Assembly: GCF_023559245.1 (NCBI RefSeq)
Contig: NZ_CP097462.1
Location: 62,001-126,000, forward strand
Direction of reading: 5' to 3'
Source: Sphingomonas sp. KRR8
Lineage (GTDB): Bacteria; Pseudomonadota; Alphaproteobacteria; Sphingomonadales; Sphingomonadaceae
DNA: 64,000 bases
The position numbers and the translations under genes were made by a program. The first letter of the stretch is position 1. The number at the start of each line of letters is the position of its first letter. Under the pieces are notes generated by a model. The model saw only the letters and a list, made by a program, of their open reading frames with translations. It did no database searches and was not told the DNA's origin. Of the stretch, positions 8,276-17,619 are shown piece after piece.

Positions 8276-9157
8276 TCAGGCCTCGGCGACTTCCGCCGGC
8301 TCTGGCGCGTAGAGTCTCAGCCGATGCATCTTGCGGTCGTCGGCGGCGACGCTTTCCAGCCGCCAGCCGCTCGGGTGAGCGACGCTTTCGCCCGGCGGCA
8401 GGATTCGTCCTGCCAGCATGAAGGCCAGCCCGCCCAGCGTGTCGACCTCGTCGTCCTCGGCCACCAGCCGTTTGTCGACCGCCTTGGCCAACTCATCCAG
8501 CTCGCACCGCGCGTCCGCTTCCCACAGGCCGTCGTCGAGCTTGGCCAGCATCGGCTGGACCTCCTCGTCATGCTCGTCCGCGATGTCACCGACGATTTCC
8601 TCGACCACGTCCTCAATGGTGACCAGGCCCTCGGTCCCGCCAAACTCGTCCACCACGATCGCCAGGTGCACCCGCTGAGCACGCATGCGGGCGAGCAGGT
8701 CGATGACGCCCATGCTTTCCGGAACGAACAGCGGCTCGCGGATGATCTCGGACACGCTCTTGCGCTCCGTCGCGTCAAAGTACGCGTTGAACACGTCCTT
8801 GATGTGAACCATCCCCACCACCTCATCCAGGCTTTCCCCCGTGAGCGGGAGGCGGCTGTGGCCAGCGTCGGCGAAGATGGCGGCGAGTTCGGCCATGTTG
8901 CTGCTGGCGCGCGCCGAGATGATCTCGCCTCGGGTCACGCAGATATCGCCCGCGGTGCGATCGCCAAAGTGCAAGAGGTTGCGGAGCATCTGCCGCTCGA
9001 GCGGGCTGAGGTCGCTGCTCTCGCCGCCGCGATGCTCCTCTGCTTCGTCGATCACTTCCTCGATCTGGTCGCGGAGCGACGCTTCGCCGTCGTTGCCGAA
9101 CAGGAGGTGGCGCATGCCGCGCCACAGGCGGCTGCCATTGTCGGGTGAGGTGGCCAT
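8276..9157 (-). CDS. corC: CBS-pair transporter-associated protein CorC (hemolysin C family)
   Basis: A 293-residue soluble protein with two CBS domains (roughly residues 70-190: DICVTRGEIISA and VEEIVGDIADEHDEE regions) followed by a CorC/HlyC C-terminal domain (about 205-290, with GWRLESVAADDRKMHRLRLY). CorC proteins are linked to divalent cation efflux in E. coli and, together with YbeY and PhoH, form a conserved cluster. The ATG overlaps the TGA of ybeY (TGATG), so translation is coupled. The exact biochemical role is not established for the family. Confidence 0.9.
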   Translation of the reverse strand: MATSPDNGSRLWRGMRHLLFGNDGEASLRDQIEEVIDEAEEHRGGESSDLSPLERQMLRNLLHFGDRTAGDICVTRGEIISARASSNMAELAAIFADAGHSRLPLTGESLDEVVGMVHIKDVFNAYFDATERKSVSEIIREPLFVPESMGVIDLLARMRAQRVHLAIVVDEFGGTEGLVTIEDVVEEIVGDIADEHDEEVQPMLAKLDDGLWEADARCELDELAKAVDKRLVAEDDEVDTLGGLAFMLAGRILPPGESVAHPSGWRLESVAADDRKMHRLRLYAPEPAEVAEA

Positions 9158-9675
9158 CAGGCGGTCTCCTCCGCCGGATAGGGGTTGGGAATGCCCAGCC
9201 TTGCCAGAGCCCGTGTCTCGCGCGCCTCCATGTCTTCGGCCTCGCCATCCTCATGATGGTCGTAGCCGAGCAGGTGCAGCGTGCCGTGGACCATCAGGTG
9301 GGCGGCGTGATGGGTCAACGGAATGCCCTTTTCGCGGGCCTCGCTCGCACAAACGCCGCGGGCCAGCACGATGTCGCCGAGCAGCAACTCGGGGCCGTCC
9401 GCATCAACCGCCCCAAGTTCATCGGGTTCGGCGAGCGGGAAGGAGAGGACGTTGGTCGGCTTGTCCTTGCCACGCCACTCGGCATTGAGCGCGCGAACCT
9501 GTTCGTCGCCGCTCAGCTGGACCGACAGCTCGACTGGCCGCGCTGCCTCGGCCAGCGCGGGGAAACGACTTTCGGCAATGGCGGCACGGGCCGCGGCCTG
9601 GGCAAGCTCGGCCCAGTCCGGACCCTCGCTACTGTCCCACTCCGCGTCGGAATCAAGGGCAATCTCAAGGCTCAT
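9157..9675 (-). CDS. ybeY: Endoribonuclease YbeY (rRNA maturation factor)
   Basis: A 172-residue zinc-dependent RNase used in 16S rRNA 3' end processing and 70S quality control. The three metal-binding histidines appear in the motif [18 protein letters not shown] (His130, His134, His140). The upstream block [11 protein letters not shown] is also typical. Its start overlaps the end of phoH by 4 bp and its stop overlaps the start of corC by 1 bp, so the four genes miaB-phoH-ybeY-corC are translationally linked. Confidence 0.95.
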   Translation of the reverse strand: MSLEIALDSDAEWDSSEGPDWAELAQAAARAAIAESRFPALAEAARPVELSVQLSGDEQVRALNAEWRGKDKPTNVLSFPLAEPDELGAVDADGPELLLGDIVLARGVCASEAREKGIPLTHHAAHLMVHGTLHLLGYDHHEDGEAEDMEARETRALARLGIPNPYPAEETA

Positions 9676-10676
9676 CGTCCCGGCCCTTCATAGGCTTCCA
9701 CGATCCGGCCGACCAGCGGATGGCGGACCACGTCGGCGGCGCTGAAGCGAACCATCGCGATCTTGGGGATGCCTTCGAGCTTGGTGACCGCATCGTTGAG
9801 GCCACTCTCCACGCCGCGCGGCAAGTCAGTCTGGTTGGGATCACCGCAGATCACCATCCGGCTGCGCATGCCGAAGCGGGTCAGGAACATCTTCATCTGC
9901 TGGGGCGTGGTGTTCTGCGCTTCATCAAGGATGATGAAGGCGTCGTTCAGCGTACGGCCGCGCATGAAGGCGATGGGCGCAATCTCGATTTCGCCGCTGG
10001 CGATGCGCCGCTCCACCTGCTCTGTCGGGAGCATGTCGTAGAGCGCGTCGTACAAGGGACGGAGATAAGGATCGACCTTCTCCTTCATGTCCCCTGGCAG
10101 GAAGCCGAGGCGCTCGCCGGCCTCGACCGCCGGCCGCGAAAGGATCAGCCGATCGACCTGACCGCCGATCAGCATGGCCACGGCCTGCGCGACTGCCAGG
10201 TAGGTCTTGCCGGTGCCCGCCGGGCCAAGTGCGAAAATCATGTCTTCGCGGGCCAGTGCCTCCATGTAGGCGGTCTGGACGGTCGAGCGCGGGACGATTG
10301 TCTTCTTGCGCGTGCGGATCATTACCCGCGGCGCGGCGGCGACCTCGCTGCGATCGTCGACGATGCCGTCCAGGCTCGGCTGGCGGGCAGCCATGCCAAT
10401 CACGCTTTCGACGGCCGCCATGTCGACTTCATGGCCCTGGTCGAGACGATTGTAGAGGCCGACCAGCACGTCGCGAGCGCGGGCCGCATCGTCGGGTTCG
10501 CCCTCGATCTGTACCCGGGAGCCTCTGGCGGCGATGTTGACGTGCAACCGGTCCTCGATGGCGACCAGATGCCGGTCATATTCGCCGAACAGTGGTCCCA
10601 GCAGGTACGGCTGGTCGAATTCCAGCTCCAGCCGCGAGCGTTCGGGGATGGCGGCGAGGTCGGGCTTGCGGGCCAT
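9672..10676 (-). CDS. PhoH-family ATPase (PhoH-like protein)
   Basis: A 334-residue P-loop protein. Walker A is GPAGTGKT at residues 151-158 and Walker B is [19 protein letters not shown] about 100 residues later, followed by the sensor [11 protein letters not shown]. The N-terminal 110 residues carry a KH-like region ([16 protein letters not shown]) seen in the YbeZ subgroup. YbeZ partners with YbeY, whose gene overlaps this one. The start is joined to the miaB stop as TGATG. Confidence 0.92.
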   Translation of the reverse strand: MARKPDLAAIPERSRLELEFDQPYLLGPLFGEYDRHLVAIEDRLHVNIAARGSRVQIEGEPDDAARARDVLVGLYNRLDQGHEVDMAAVESVIGMAARQPSLDGIVDDRSEVAAAPRVMIRTRKKTIVPRSTVQTAYMEALAREDMIFALGPAGTGKTYLAVAQAVAMLIGGQVDRLILSRPAVEAGERLGFLPGDMKEKVDPYLRPLYDALYDMLPTEQVERRIASGEIEIAPIAFMRGRTLNDAFIILDEAQNTTPQQMKMFLTRFGMRSRMVICGDPNQTDLPRGVESGLNDAVTKLEGIPKIAMVRFSAADVVRHPLVGRIVEAYEGPGR

Positions 10677-11986
10677 CAGGCAGCCTCCGCCATCGCGACC
10701 AGTTCGCCGCCCAAGCTGTTGGGAAGGGCGTGCGTCAGGCGAACCTCGACCATCTCGCCGATCTTCGCATCAGTGGTGACGAACACCGACTGGAGCCAAG
10801 GCGACTTGCCGATCATCTGGCCCGGCCGGCGCCCCACGCGGTCGATCAGCACCGGTACCGTTCGACCGACGCACGCTTGATTGAACGCCGTGCTGTGCTC
10901 TGCCAACCGTGCCTGGAGCCGCTGAAGCCGCTCGTCCATGATCGCCTGGGGGATCTGATTCTCCATTGTTGCGGCCGGTGTCCCGGGCCGCGGGCTGTAC
11001 TTAAAGCTGAACGCCGCGGCGTAACGCACGGCATCGACAATCCGTAGCGTCGCCTCGAAGTCTTCATCGGTCTCGCCTGGAAAGCCGACAATGAAGTCGC
11101 CGGAGATGGCGATGTCGGGGCGGGCGGCACGCACCTGCTCGATCGTACGCAGGTAGCTGTCGACCGAGTGGCTGCGGTTCATCGCGCGCAGGATCCGGTC
11201 GCTGCCCGACTGCACCGGCAGGTGGAGGTAAGGCATGAGCTTGGGCAGGTCCGCGTGGGCGGCGATCAGGCCTTCGCTCATGTTGACGGGATGGCTGGTG
11301 GTGTAGCGGATGCGTTCAAGTTCGCTGAACCCAGCCAAGTGACGGATCAGGCCGGCGAGGTCCCGATTGTCCGACCCCCAGGCGTTGACGTTCTGGCCGA
11401 GCAGCGTGATCTCCCGCGCTCCACCTGCGACCAGTTCCTCCGCTTCGGCGACGATGTCGACGAAGGGTCGACTGATTTCTGCCCCACGGGTGTAAGGCAC
11501 GACGCAGTAGGTGCAGAACTTGTCGCAGCCTTCCTGCACCGAAAGGAACGCCGAGGGGCCCGAGCGCTTGCGGCGGGGCAGCGCGTCGAATTTGCTGATT
11601 GCCGGCATGTCGGTGTCGACGGTGCGGCGACCTTCAGCCGCCTCCGCAATCATTTCTGGCAAGCGGTGATAGGCCTGGGGTCCGACCACCATGTCGATCA
11701 GCTTCGAGCGGCGCTGGGCTTCGGCTCCTTCCGCCTGGGCAACGCAGCCGGCGAGTGCCACGAGCGGCCTGCTGCCATCTTCGCGGGTCAGGCGGCCGAC
11801 GTCGCTATAGGCTTTCTCGGCGGCTTTCTCGCGGATGTGGCAGGTGTTGAGAACGACGAGGTCGGCCTCGTCGCCTTGCGCCGGTGCCATGCCGCGCGCG
11901 CTCAACAATTCGGCCATGCGCTCGCCGTCGTAGACGTTCATCTGGCAGCCGAACGATTTGATTCGATAGGTCTTGGGAAAGGTCAT
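10676..11986 (-). CDS. miaB: tRNA-2-methylthio-N6-dimethylallyladenosine synthase MiaB
   Basis: A 436-residue radical-SAM methylthiotransferase acting on A37 of tRNA. The N-terminal UPF0004 domain binds one Fe-S cluster through Cys14 (SFGCQMN), Cys49 (NTCHIRE) and Cys81 (AGCVAQ). The radical-SAM cluster is bound by Cys154, Cys158 and Cys161 (GCDKFCTYC). A TRAM domain is at the C-terminus. The start [10 protein letters not shown] at 11986 matches the family although the frame is open further upstream. The gene is followed directly by phoH (TGATG). Confidence 0.96.
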   Translation of the reverse strand: MTFPKTYRIKSFGCQMNVYDGERMAELLSARGMAPAQGDEADLVVLNTCHIREKAAEKAYSDVGRLTREDGSRPLVALAGCVAQAEGAEAQRRSKLIDMVVGPQAYHRLPEMIAEAAEGRRTVDTDMPAISKFDALPRRKRSGPSAFLSVQEGCDKFCTYCVVPYTRGAEISRPFVDIVAEAEELVAGGAREITLLGQNVNAWGSDNRDLAGLIRHLAGFSELERIRYTTSHPVNMSEGLIAAHADLPKLMPYLHLPVQSGSDRILRAMNRSHSVDSYLRTIEQVRAARPDIAISGDFIVGFPGETDEDFEATLRIVDAVRYAAAFSFKYSPRPGTPAATMENQIPQAIMDERLQRLQARLAEHSTAFNQACVGRTVPVLIDRVGRRPGQMIGKSPWLQSVFVTTDAKIGEMVEVRLTHALPNSLGGELVAMAEAA

Positions 11987-11996
11987 CGGTCTTCGC

Positions 11997-12704
11997 CTAT
12001 ACGGCAGCCGGAGCGACGCCGCTAGGAGCCAGCGCGGCGGCAATCGCATCGTGCGCGGCGCGGGCGAGCTGCTTGCGGTCGTTGCTTGGGGGCAGGGGAT
12101 CAAGCAGGTGCAGGGTCACGGGGACGTGCCCCTTCCTGCCGAGCAGGCGGAGGAAGTTCGCGACGCCGCTCTCGCCATCGGGCCAGCCATAATCGCGGGC
12201 GGCGCTACCGTAATCGATGGCGACCGGCCGCACCGGAATGTGCTCGGGCGTCGGAGCGAATGCGCTGAGCAGGGCAGGACGAAACGGCAGCAGCGTGCCG
12301 CCGTCGCCGACCGTGCCTTCTGGAAACAAGGTGAGCGGTCGCCCGGTCTCGAGCGCCTCGCGCATGGTCGCCGCCTGGTCCCGAATGCCGTTGCGGTCGC
12401 CACGATCGACGAACACCGTGCCATTCTCCACGCAAAGCCAGTGCATCAGCGGATGATTGCGAAGATCATCCTTGGCAACGAACGCGCAGCCGGTCGCGCC
12501 GGCGAGCATCGGGATATCGAGCCAGCTCACATGATTGGCGATCAGCAGGCTGTGCTCTTCGGCTGGTGCGCCAAGAGTGGTCACCCGCGCTCCGGCAAGC
12601 CAGGCGATTCCGCGTAACAGGCGCCGGGGCCAAGGGGACACTCTCCACCCGCGGACGATCAGATGGGCGATCACGCAAATGCCAAGCAAGGCGAGCATCG
12701 CCAC
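11997..12704 (-). CDS. 1-acyl-sn-glycerol-3-phosphate acyltransferase-like (PlsC family)
   Basis: A 235-residue membrane-associated acyltransferase. It has one N-terminal hydrophobic segment and the motif NHVSWLD (NHx4D type, catalytic His/Asp, near residue 57), then [10 protein letters not shown] and [11 protein letters not shown] (motif III). The frame begins with GTG at 12704 and no ATG is in frame upstream. The position between fur and miaB is conserved in alphaproteobacteria. Acyl substrate preference (phospholipid versus ornithine lipid) cannot be read from sequence. Confidence 0.85.
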   Translation of the reverse strand: MAMLALLGICVIAHLIVRGWRVSPWPRRLLRGIAWLAGARVTTLGAPAEEHSLLIANHVSWLDIPMLAGATGCAFVAKDDLRNHPLMHWLCVENGTVFVDRGDRNGIRDQAATMREALETGRPLTLFPEGTVGDGGTLLPFRPALLSAFAPTPEHIPVRPVAIDYGSAARDYGWPDGESGVANFLRLLGRKGHVPVTLHLLDPLPPSNDRKQLARAAHDAIAAALAPSGVAPAAV

Positions 12705-12738
12705 GATCCGCGTGACGGCCCGCCATTGGGAAGTTCGA

Positions 12739-13161
12739 CTAGTGGTCGCGGTCGAGGGGGACGCCGTATAGCTCCATCCGGTGGTCGACTAGGCGGAAGC
12801 CAAGCTTCTCGGCCACCCGTCGTTTGTGGAACTCAAGTTCCTCGTCATGGAATTCGATCACCTTGCCGCTCTCGACGTCGATCAGGTGATCGTGATGCTC
12901 TTCCGTGACGGCTTCATAGCGTGAGCGGCCGTCCCCGAACTCATGCCGCTCGAGGATGCCGGCCTCCTCGAACAGGCGCACGGTGCGGTAGACAGTGGCG
13001 ATCGAGATGTTCGCGTCGACTGCGGACGCACGGCCGTGCAGCGTCTCGACGTCAGGGTGGTCCTCCGCCTCGGAGATCACGCGCGCGATGGTCCGGCGCT
13101 GCTCGGTGATGCGCAGACCCTTTTCCGCGCAGAGCGCCTCGATGTCGATCATTCGGTGCAT
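12739..13161 (-). CDS. fur: Fur-family metal-responsive transcriptional regulator
   Basis: A 140-residue protein with an N-terminal winged helix (GLRITEQRRTIARVISEAEDHPDVETLH and ISIATVYRTVRLFEEAGIL) and a C-terminal dimerisation/metal domain containing HHDHLIDVESGKVIEFHDEELE. The usual CxxC pair of zinc-structured Fur proteins is missing after HHDHLIDV, where the sequence reads ESGKVIEF; many alphaproteobacterial Fur/Mur proteins share this. The metal (Fe or Mn) is therefore uncertain. Start at 13161 (MHRMIDIEAL) or three codons later. Confidence 0.9.
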   Translation of the reverse strand: MHRMIDIEALCAEKGLRITEQRRTIARVISEAEDHPDVETLHGRASAVDANISIATVYRTVRLFEEAGILERHEFGDGRSRYEAVTEEHHDHLIDVESGKVIEFHDEELEFHKRRVAEKLGFRLVDHRMELYGVPLDRDH

Positions 13162-13204
13162 GGCTGCAAGGTAGGGTGCGGGGAACCGCAGGTCTAGGAG
13201 AGAT

Positions 13205-13231
13205 CGTCACCCCGGCGAGACCAAGGTGACG
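13205..13231 (-). terminator. Possible hairpin between mucR and fur
   Basis: A 7-bp stem (CGTCACC / GGTGACG on either strand) encloses a 13-nt loop, placed 11 bp after the mucR stop in the reading direction. No T-run follows, so a rho-independent terminator role is weak. It may simply separate mucR from fur. Confidence 0.3.
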
Positions 13232-13242
13232 ACCTCGCCAGC

Positions 13243-13668
13243 TTACTTGGCCCGAGCGGTGCGCTTGCGCTTGGTGCCGAGCCCGATCGACTTGGCAAGC
13301 GTCCGGCGCTGCTCCGCGTAATTCGGTGCGACCATCGGGTAGTCGCCCGCAAGACCCCACTTCTGCCGATATTGATCGGGAGTCATGTTGTAGTGGGTCA
13401 TCAGATGCCGCTTCAGCATCTTCAGTTTCTTGCCGTCTTCCAGGCAGACGATGAAGTCGGGCTTGACCGAAGAACGGATCGGAACCTTGGGTTCAGGTTT
13501 CGCTTCAGGTACCGCGGGTTGCCCGCCAAGACCGCTCAATGCACCGTGAACATTCTGAATGAGCTGGGGCAGGTCGTTGACCGCGACACTATTGTTGCTG
13601 ACGTGCGCGGCGACGATGTCGGCGGTCAATGTGATCAGTGTGTCCTGACCGACGTCATTATCATTCAT
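13243..13668 (-). CDS. MucR/Ros-family transcriptional regulator
   Basis: A 141-residue zinc-finger H-NS-like regulator of alphaproteobacteria. The family core is visible: PDFIVCLEDGKKLKMLKRH followed by LMTHYNMTPDQYRQKWGL, then YPMVAPNYAEQRRTLAKSIGLG and a basic tail. The helix-forming N-terminal half (residues 5-45) mediates oligomerisation in homologues. As in other MucR proteins, the second zinc Cys of Ros is replaced (CLEDG). The 120 bp upstream (13669-13788) are AT-richer than the coding flanks and probably hold its promoter and autoregulatory sites, since MucR binds AT-rich DNA. Confidence 0.92.
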   Translation of the reverse strand: MNDNDVGQDTLITLTADIVAAHVSNNSVAVNDLPQLIQNVHGALSGLGGQPAVPEAKPEPKVPIRSSVKPDFIVCLEDGKKLKMLKRHLMTHYNMTPDQYRQKWGLAGDYPMVAPNYAEQRRTLAKSIGLGTKRKRTARAK

Positions 13669-13788
13669 CTTCGAAAATCCTAACCGTGGTTAAAGTCACG
13701 CATCCGGTTACATCCCGTTGTGCAAAGCGACTTAGTTTCTTTTCTTGAAGCGGGCAAGACGCAAGCAAGGAAAGCTCGCAGGCAAAGA

Positions 13789-14265
13789 CTAGGATTCTAG
13801 CGCCATGGTCAAGGCGTCGAACTGTTGACCATCGAGCCCGCGATAATATTTGCTTCTGCGGCCGACGATCCGAAATCCAGCCCGTCGGTATAGTCCCACG
13901 GCACTATTGCCGTCGCGAACCTCCAGATGAAGGTGGTGCGCTCCCACTGCCCGGCCGTGCGCGATGAAACCGTCGACGAGGGCGGTACCGACGCCGCGTC
14001 CGCGCCACTCAGGGGACACGGCGAGCAGAAGCAATTCCGACTCGCCCGCGACTGCCCGCACAAGGCTGAAACCGACCGGCGTTTCGCTGCTGAACGCAAG
14101 CGTCATGGCCACTCCGTGCATTGGCAGGATTCCGGCGCATTGCGCGCGGGTCCATGCCTCGCCGAAGCAGGGATCGAAGGCCTCGCCCATGATGCGCATG
14201 ACCTGGTCGAGCTCGCCACCACCGGCGGGCCGCAGGGTGATCGCCGTTGAGCTGGTCCGGCTCAT
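13789..14265 (-). CDS. rimI: GNAT N-acetyltransferase, ribosomal-protein-alanine acetyltransferase type (RimI)
   Basis: A 158-residue GNAT enzyme. The acetyl-CoA-binding signature VSPEWRGRGVGTALVDGFIAHGRA lies near residues 83-106, followed by LHLEVRDGNSAVGLYRRAGFRIVGRRSKYY, typical of RimI (N-alpha acetylation of ribosomal protein S18). The start MSRTSSTAITLRP at 14265 overlaps the tsaB stop as ATGA. tsaB-rimI pairs are common, which supports the RimI call over a generic GNAT. Confidence 0.85.
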   Translation of the reverse strand: MSRTSSTAITLRPAGGGELDQVMRIMGEAFDPCFGEAWTRAQCAGILPMHGVAMTLAFSSETPVGFSLVRAVAGESELLLLAVSPEWRGRGVGTALVDGFIAHGRAVGAHHLHLEVRDGNSAVGLYRRAGFRIVGRRSKYYRGLDGQQFDALTMALES

Positions 14266-14873
14266 GCCGCCTTGGGGCGCGCATCGGGCGCGCGGGCATA
14301 GATTGGCCGAGGATCGAGACTGGTCAGCGCGGGTGGAAGCTCCAGGGCGTCGGCCGCGGCAGGCAGCAGATCGAGAGCGTCGCCCCGGCCGCGCGCCGCA
14401 ATCAGCGCTTCGGCGCCCGATCCGACAACCAACGGAGCGCTGATCTCCGCCGCTGCTTGCTCGGGCCGGAGGTTGAGCAACGGCCCGTCGGCGGCCAGCA
14501 GGCCGCCCCGGGTAAACTGCTGAACGAACAGTTCGCCATGGCCGCCAGTCACCGCCACCGCGACCGGACCGTCGCCTGGTGCTCCGGCCGCCAGCAGCGC
14601 CAGCGAGTTGAAACCGCGCAAGGGGGCGCCCCAGCCGATCGCCATTCCGTGCGCCGCGGCAATGGCGACGCGCAGCCCCGTGAAGCTGCCGGGACCGCAC
14701 CCAACCAGAACCCGGTCAGGCTGGCGGCCAGCAAGCAGGTCGCCGATCATCGGCACAAGCCGTTCGGCATGACCGCGCCCGATCACCTGGTCCGCGCGCG
14801 CCAGAAGCGCACCATCCGCCTTGAACAAGGCCGCGGTGCAGGCCGCGGTAGAGGTGTCGAGCGCGAGGATCAT
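14262..14873 (-). CDS. tsaB: tRNA threonylcarbamoyladenosine biosynthesis protein TsaB
   Basis: A 203-residue ASKHA-fold protein. The N-terminus MILALDTSTAACTAALF and the motif GPGSFTGLRVAIAAAHGMAIG near residues 60-80 are diagnostic. TsaB is the scaffolding partner of TsaD in making t6A37 on ANN-decoding tRNAs; it lacks the TsaD metal site. Coupled to rimI by a 4-bp overlap. A 43-bp gap separates it from the upstream nfuA stop. Confidence 0.94.
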   Translation of the reverse strand: MILALDTSTAACTAALFKADGALLARADQVIGRGHAERLVPMIGDLLAGRQPDRVLVGCGPGSFTGLRVAIAAAHGMAIGWGAPLRGFNSLALLAAGAPGDGPVAVAVTGGHGELFVQQFTRGGLLAADGPLLNLRPEQAAAEISAPLVVGSGAEALIAARGRGDALDLLPAAADALELPPALTSLDPRPIYARAPDARPKAA

Positions 14874-14916
14874 TCGTGATCAGTTTGGCCACCGATTGAC
14901 CGTCGGGGCAAGTCCG

Positions 14917-15492
14917 TCAGACGGCTTCGACCGTCTCGACCTCTGGGACGTAGTGGCGAATGAGGTTCTCCACTCCGCGCTTGAGTGTGACCGCGGACGA
15001 AGGGCAACCGGCGCAGGCACCCTGCATCGCGAGGTAAAGCTTGCCCTCCCGATAACCGCGATAGACGATGTCACCGCCATCCTGCGCGACGGCCGGACGG
15101 ACACGTGTCTCGAGCAGCTCATGGATTTGGGCTACGATGTCCGCGTCAGCGGGATCCTCCTCCACGACCGTCTCATCGGCGGCGATGTGGATGCCGGCAG
15201 CGCTGCCAGGCTTGAACAATGGAGCACCGCTGGAAAAGTGATCCAGCATTACCTGTAGCACATCGAGTTCGAGCCCAGCCCAGTCGACGTCCGGGACCGC
15301 AGTCACGGAGACGAAGTCGCGGCCAAAGAACACGCCTTCCACCTCGCCCGTGCGAAACAACGCCTCGGCGAGCGGTGAGGCGGTGGCGCTGTCGGCGTCG
15401 GGAAAGTCCCGGCTGCCCGCTTCCATCACCGGCACGCCCGGAAGGAACTTCTTGGTTGCCGGATTGGGCGTCGGTTCGGTTTCGATCAGCAT
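14917..15492 (-). CDS. nfuA: NfuA/NifU-like Fe-S cluster scaffold protein
   Basis: A 191-residue Fe-S carrier. The N-terminal Nfu_N domain begins MLIETEPTPNPATKKFLPG, typical of the alphaproteobacterial and mitochondrial NFU1 type. The C-terminal NifU domain has the cluster-binding pair Cys160-x-x-Cys163 in QGACAGCPSS. The start at 15492 is chosen because it matches this conserved N-terminus; the frame is open 18 codons further upstream. The protein donates 4Fe-4S clusters to enzymes such as lipoate synthase. Confidence 0.93.
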   Translation of the reverse strand: MLIETEPTPNPATKKFLPGVPVMEAGSRDFPDADSATASPLAEALFRTGEVEGVFFGRDFVSVTAVPDVDWAGLELDVLQVMLDHFSSGAPLFKPGSAAGIHIAADETVVEEDPADADIVAQIHELLETRVRPAVAQDGGDIVYRGYREGKLYLAMQGACAGCPSSAVTLKRGVENLIRHYVPEVETVEAV

Positions 15493-15523
15493 GGCAGCGA
15501 TGTGGTCCGCCGTCCGGTCTCGA

Positions 15524-16222
15524 TCAAGAGTGAAACGGCGGTGCACCCATGATGACCCAGGCCGTCACCCCGGCGGCGAATGCCAGGGCGACGACCAGAC
15601 GGGCGGGAGAAGCGGGGACGAATTGGGCCGCACCGCCCGGGGCTCGACCCTTGCCGCGCACCATGGCTCCGATCAGGTCCTTGCCGCGCACCAGGCGGTA
15701 GAACAGGATGGCCCCGACGTGCAGGACGATGAAGCCGAGCAGCACGTTGAACAACTGGTGGTGGATCGTGCGAGCGAGTTCGCCCGTCTCGAAGTCGACC
15801 GACCGGTTCAGGGGTCCGGCGACGATCCCGTCCTCGTCGGTGGTGATCAGCCCGAAATAGAGCTGAGCTCCAATAAGGCCGAGCAGTGCCACGACGCTCA
15901 GCGCGCCGAGCGGCGTGTGCCCGATCCGGTCCCAGCTATGCGCCTTGCGCAAATAGCCGATGACGCCGCGAGGACCGCGCACGAAGCTTGAGAAGCGAGC
16001 GGTGGAGCTGCCGATCAGCCCCCACATCAGGCGGAAGCTCAGCAGGAAAAGCACGCCGAACCCGCTCCACAGGTGCCATTCGAGGTGATGATATTCAGCG
16101 GACCACCAGGAAAAAGCGATCAGGGTGACCAGGCTCCAGTGAACCAGCCGCACGGGCAGGTCCCACACCGGCACCGCAAGGGTCGCATCCGCCGTCGCCC
16201 CGGCGGCCGCCGGCTCAGTCAT
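15524..16222 (-). CDS. Di-heme cytochrome b (b561/hydrogenase cytochrome b type)
   Basis: A 232-residue protein with four main membrane segments and a possible fifth at the C-terminus. Heme-ligating histidines are suggested at VRLVHWSLVTLIAF, LEWHLWSGFGVL, TIHHQLFNVLLGFIVLHVGAI, as in the cytochrome b561 / Ni-Fe hydrogenase b-type family. The gene overlaps the preceding cytochrome c' gene by 8 bp, so the two are translationally linked and probably form an electron-transfer pair in which the c-type protein exchanges electrons with the membrane quinol pool. Confidence 0.85.
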   Translation of the reverse strand: MTEPAAAGATADATLAVPVWDLPVRLVHWSLVTLIAFSWWSAEYHHLEWHLWSGFGVLFLLSFRLMWGLIGSSTARFSSFVRGPRGVIGYLRKAHSWDRIGHTPLGALSVVALLGLIGAQLYFGLITTDEDGIVAGPLNRSVDFETGELARTIHHQLFNVLLGFIVLHVGAILFYRLVRGKDLIGAMVRGKGRAPGGAAQFVPASPARLVVALAFAAGVTAWVIMGAPPFHS

Positions 16223-16661
16223 CCTTGGCGCGGAACCGGTCGTGGCAGCTGCTGCAGGTCTTTCCCAAGTTGCCCTGCGCGGCTTTCATCGCTGCGACGT
16301 CGGAGCCTCGGGCAGCGCGGTCGAACGCCGCAGCGGCCGTCCGGAGGTTCTGCATGGCCTCGCCGAACGCCTGCGGCTGCGCCCAGATGTCGGCCTTGGC
16401 GTGGGTCTTCCCGACCTCGGGACCAGTGCCGGCCGGGAACAGCGGAGCGCTCTGCGCCGCAAGCTTGTTAATGGTCGCGGCAGCGGTCCGGACCTGCGCC
16501 ACGTTATTGGCTTCGATGCCCTGCTTGGCGGCGCGCATGGACCGGCCGATCTGCTCCATGGTCTCATGCCGTTGGTGCATGATTCCCAACGCGCGATCCT
16601 TGGTCAGCGGCGCGGCGGCGGCAACGGTCGCCAGTGCAGTCAGGCCAAGCAATATCTTCAT
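16215..16661 (-). CDS. Cytochrome c' (class II cytochrome c)
   Basis: A 148-residue periplasmic protein with a signal peptide (MKILLGLTALATVAAAAP) and a four-helix body. The heme attachment motif CSSCH is at the extreme C-terminal end (Cys136, Cys139, His140), as expected for cytochrome c'. Family members bind NO or act as electron carriers. It overlaps the next gene, a cytochrome b. I infer an electron-transfer or NO-binding pair; the substrate is not visible. Confidence 0.9.
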   Translation of the reverse strand: MKILLGLTALATVAAAAPLTKDRALGIMHQRHETMEQIGRSMRAAKQGIEANNVAQVRTAAATINKLAAQSAPLFPAGTGPEVGKTHAKADIWAQPQAFGEAMQNLRTAAAAFDRAARGSDVAAMKAAQGNLGKTCSSCHDRFRAKDD

Positions 16662-16699
16662 GAGTGATCCTTCCTCGATCGACGCAAACTACAGCTCAA

Positions 16700-17608
16700 T
16701 TAGTTGCCCTCACCGGAAGGTGGCGTCCAGCTGTCGTCGATCAACTTGATGATGGCGCTGAAGTCGAGGCCCGCTCCGCCGCGATCGGCAAAGCGCTGGT
16801 ACAGCTCCTCGGCCTCGCCGCCCATCGGGGTGTAGGCACCCGCTGCCCGCGCGGCCTCGGCGGCTAGTTTCAGGTCCTTGAGCATCAGCGCCGTCGCAAA
16901 CCCGCCCTGGTAGCCTCGGTCCGCCGGGGTTTCCGGTCCGACGCCGGGGACGGGGCAGTAGGAGGTCATCGACCAGCTCTGGCCCGACGCCTTGGACGAG
17001 ATGTCGTAGAAGGTCTGCAGATCAAGGCCGAGCTTCTGTGCCAGCGCGAAGGTCTCGCAGGTAGCGACCATGGTGGCACCCAGCAACATGTTGTTGCAGA
17101 TCTTGGCCGCCTGGCCTGCACCGGCGTCACCGGCGTGAATGACGGCCTTGCCCATCTGCTCGAGATAGGGGCGGGAACGCTCGAACCCGTCGTCGCTGCC
17201 GCCGACCATGAAGGTCAGGGTGCCGCCTTCGGCCGCGGCGATCCCGCCGGAGACCGGCGCGTCGACCATGGTGTAGCCGGCGGCCTTGGCTTCCTCCTCG
17301 ACCGTGCGAGCGGTATCGACGTCGATGGTCGAGCAGTCGATCAGGATCGCGCCGGTGGGTGCCTTGCCGAACACCGCCGAGCGAAAGACCTCGGCGACAT
17401 GCTTGCCGGCCGGCAGCATGGTGATGACGGCGTCGGCGCCCTCGACCGCCGACGCAGCGTCGGCCGCACGGCTACAGCCCCGCTCCTCGGCCTTGGTCAG
17501 CGCGGCCTGCGACAGGTCGAAGGCGCGAACCTCATGGCCAGCCTTGGCGAGGTTGGCGGCCATCCCGCCGCCCATGTTGCCCAGTCCGATGAATGCGACG
17601 CGTGCCAT
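16700..17608 (-). CDS. mmsB: 3-hydroxyisobutyrate dehydrogenase
   Basis: A 302-residue NAD-dependent dehydrogenase that oxidises 3-hydroxyisobutyrate to methylmalonate semialdehyde. Visible are the Rossmann motif FIGLGNMGGGMAANLAKAGH, the substrate loop DAPVSGGIAAAEGGTLTFMVGG and the catalytic Lys in GAGQAAKICNNMLLG. It is the last gene of the valine-degradation operon (mmsA, ridA-like, acyl-CoA dehydrogenase, hydrolase, hydratase, mmsB). Confidence 0.95.
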   Translation of the reverse strand: MARVAFIGLGNMGGGMAANLAKAGHEVRAFDLSQAALTKAEERGCSRAADAASAVEGADAVITMLPAGKHVAEVFRSAVFGKAPTGAILIDCSTIDVDTARTVEEEAKAAGYTMVDAPVSGGIAAAEGGTLTFMVGGSDDGFERSRPYLEQMGKAVIHAGDAGAGQAAKICNNMLLGATMVATCETFALAQKLGLDLQTFYDISSKASGQSWSMTSYCPVPGVGPETPADRGYQGGFATALMLKDLKLAAEAARAAGAYTPMGGEAEELYQRFADRGGAGLDFSAIIKLIDDSWTPPSGEGN

Positions 17609-17619
17609 GTCTTAAGCTC

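Noticed and set aside
13205..13231. A REP-like unit between fur and mucR
   Set aside because: The stem is 7 bp with a 13-nt loop and its sequence differs from the units in the TCA cluster.
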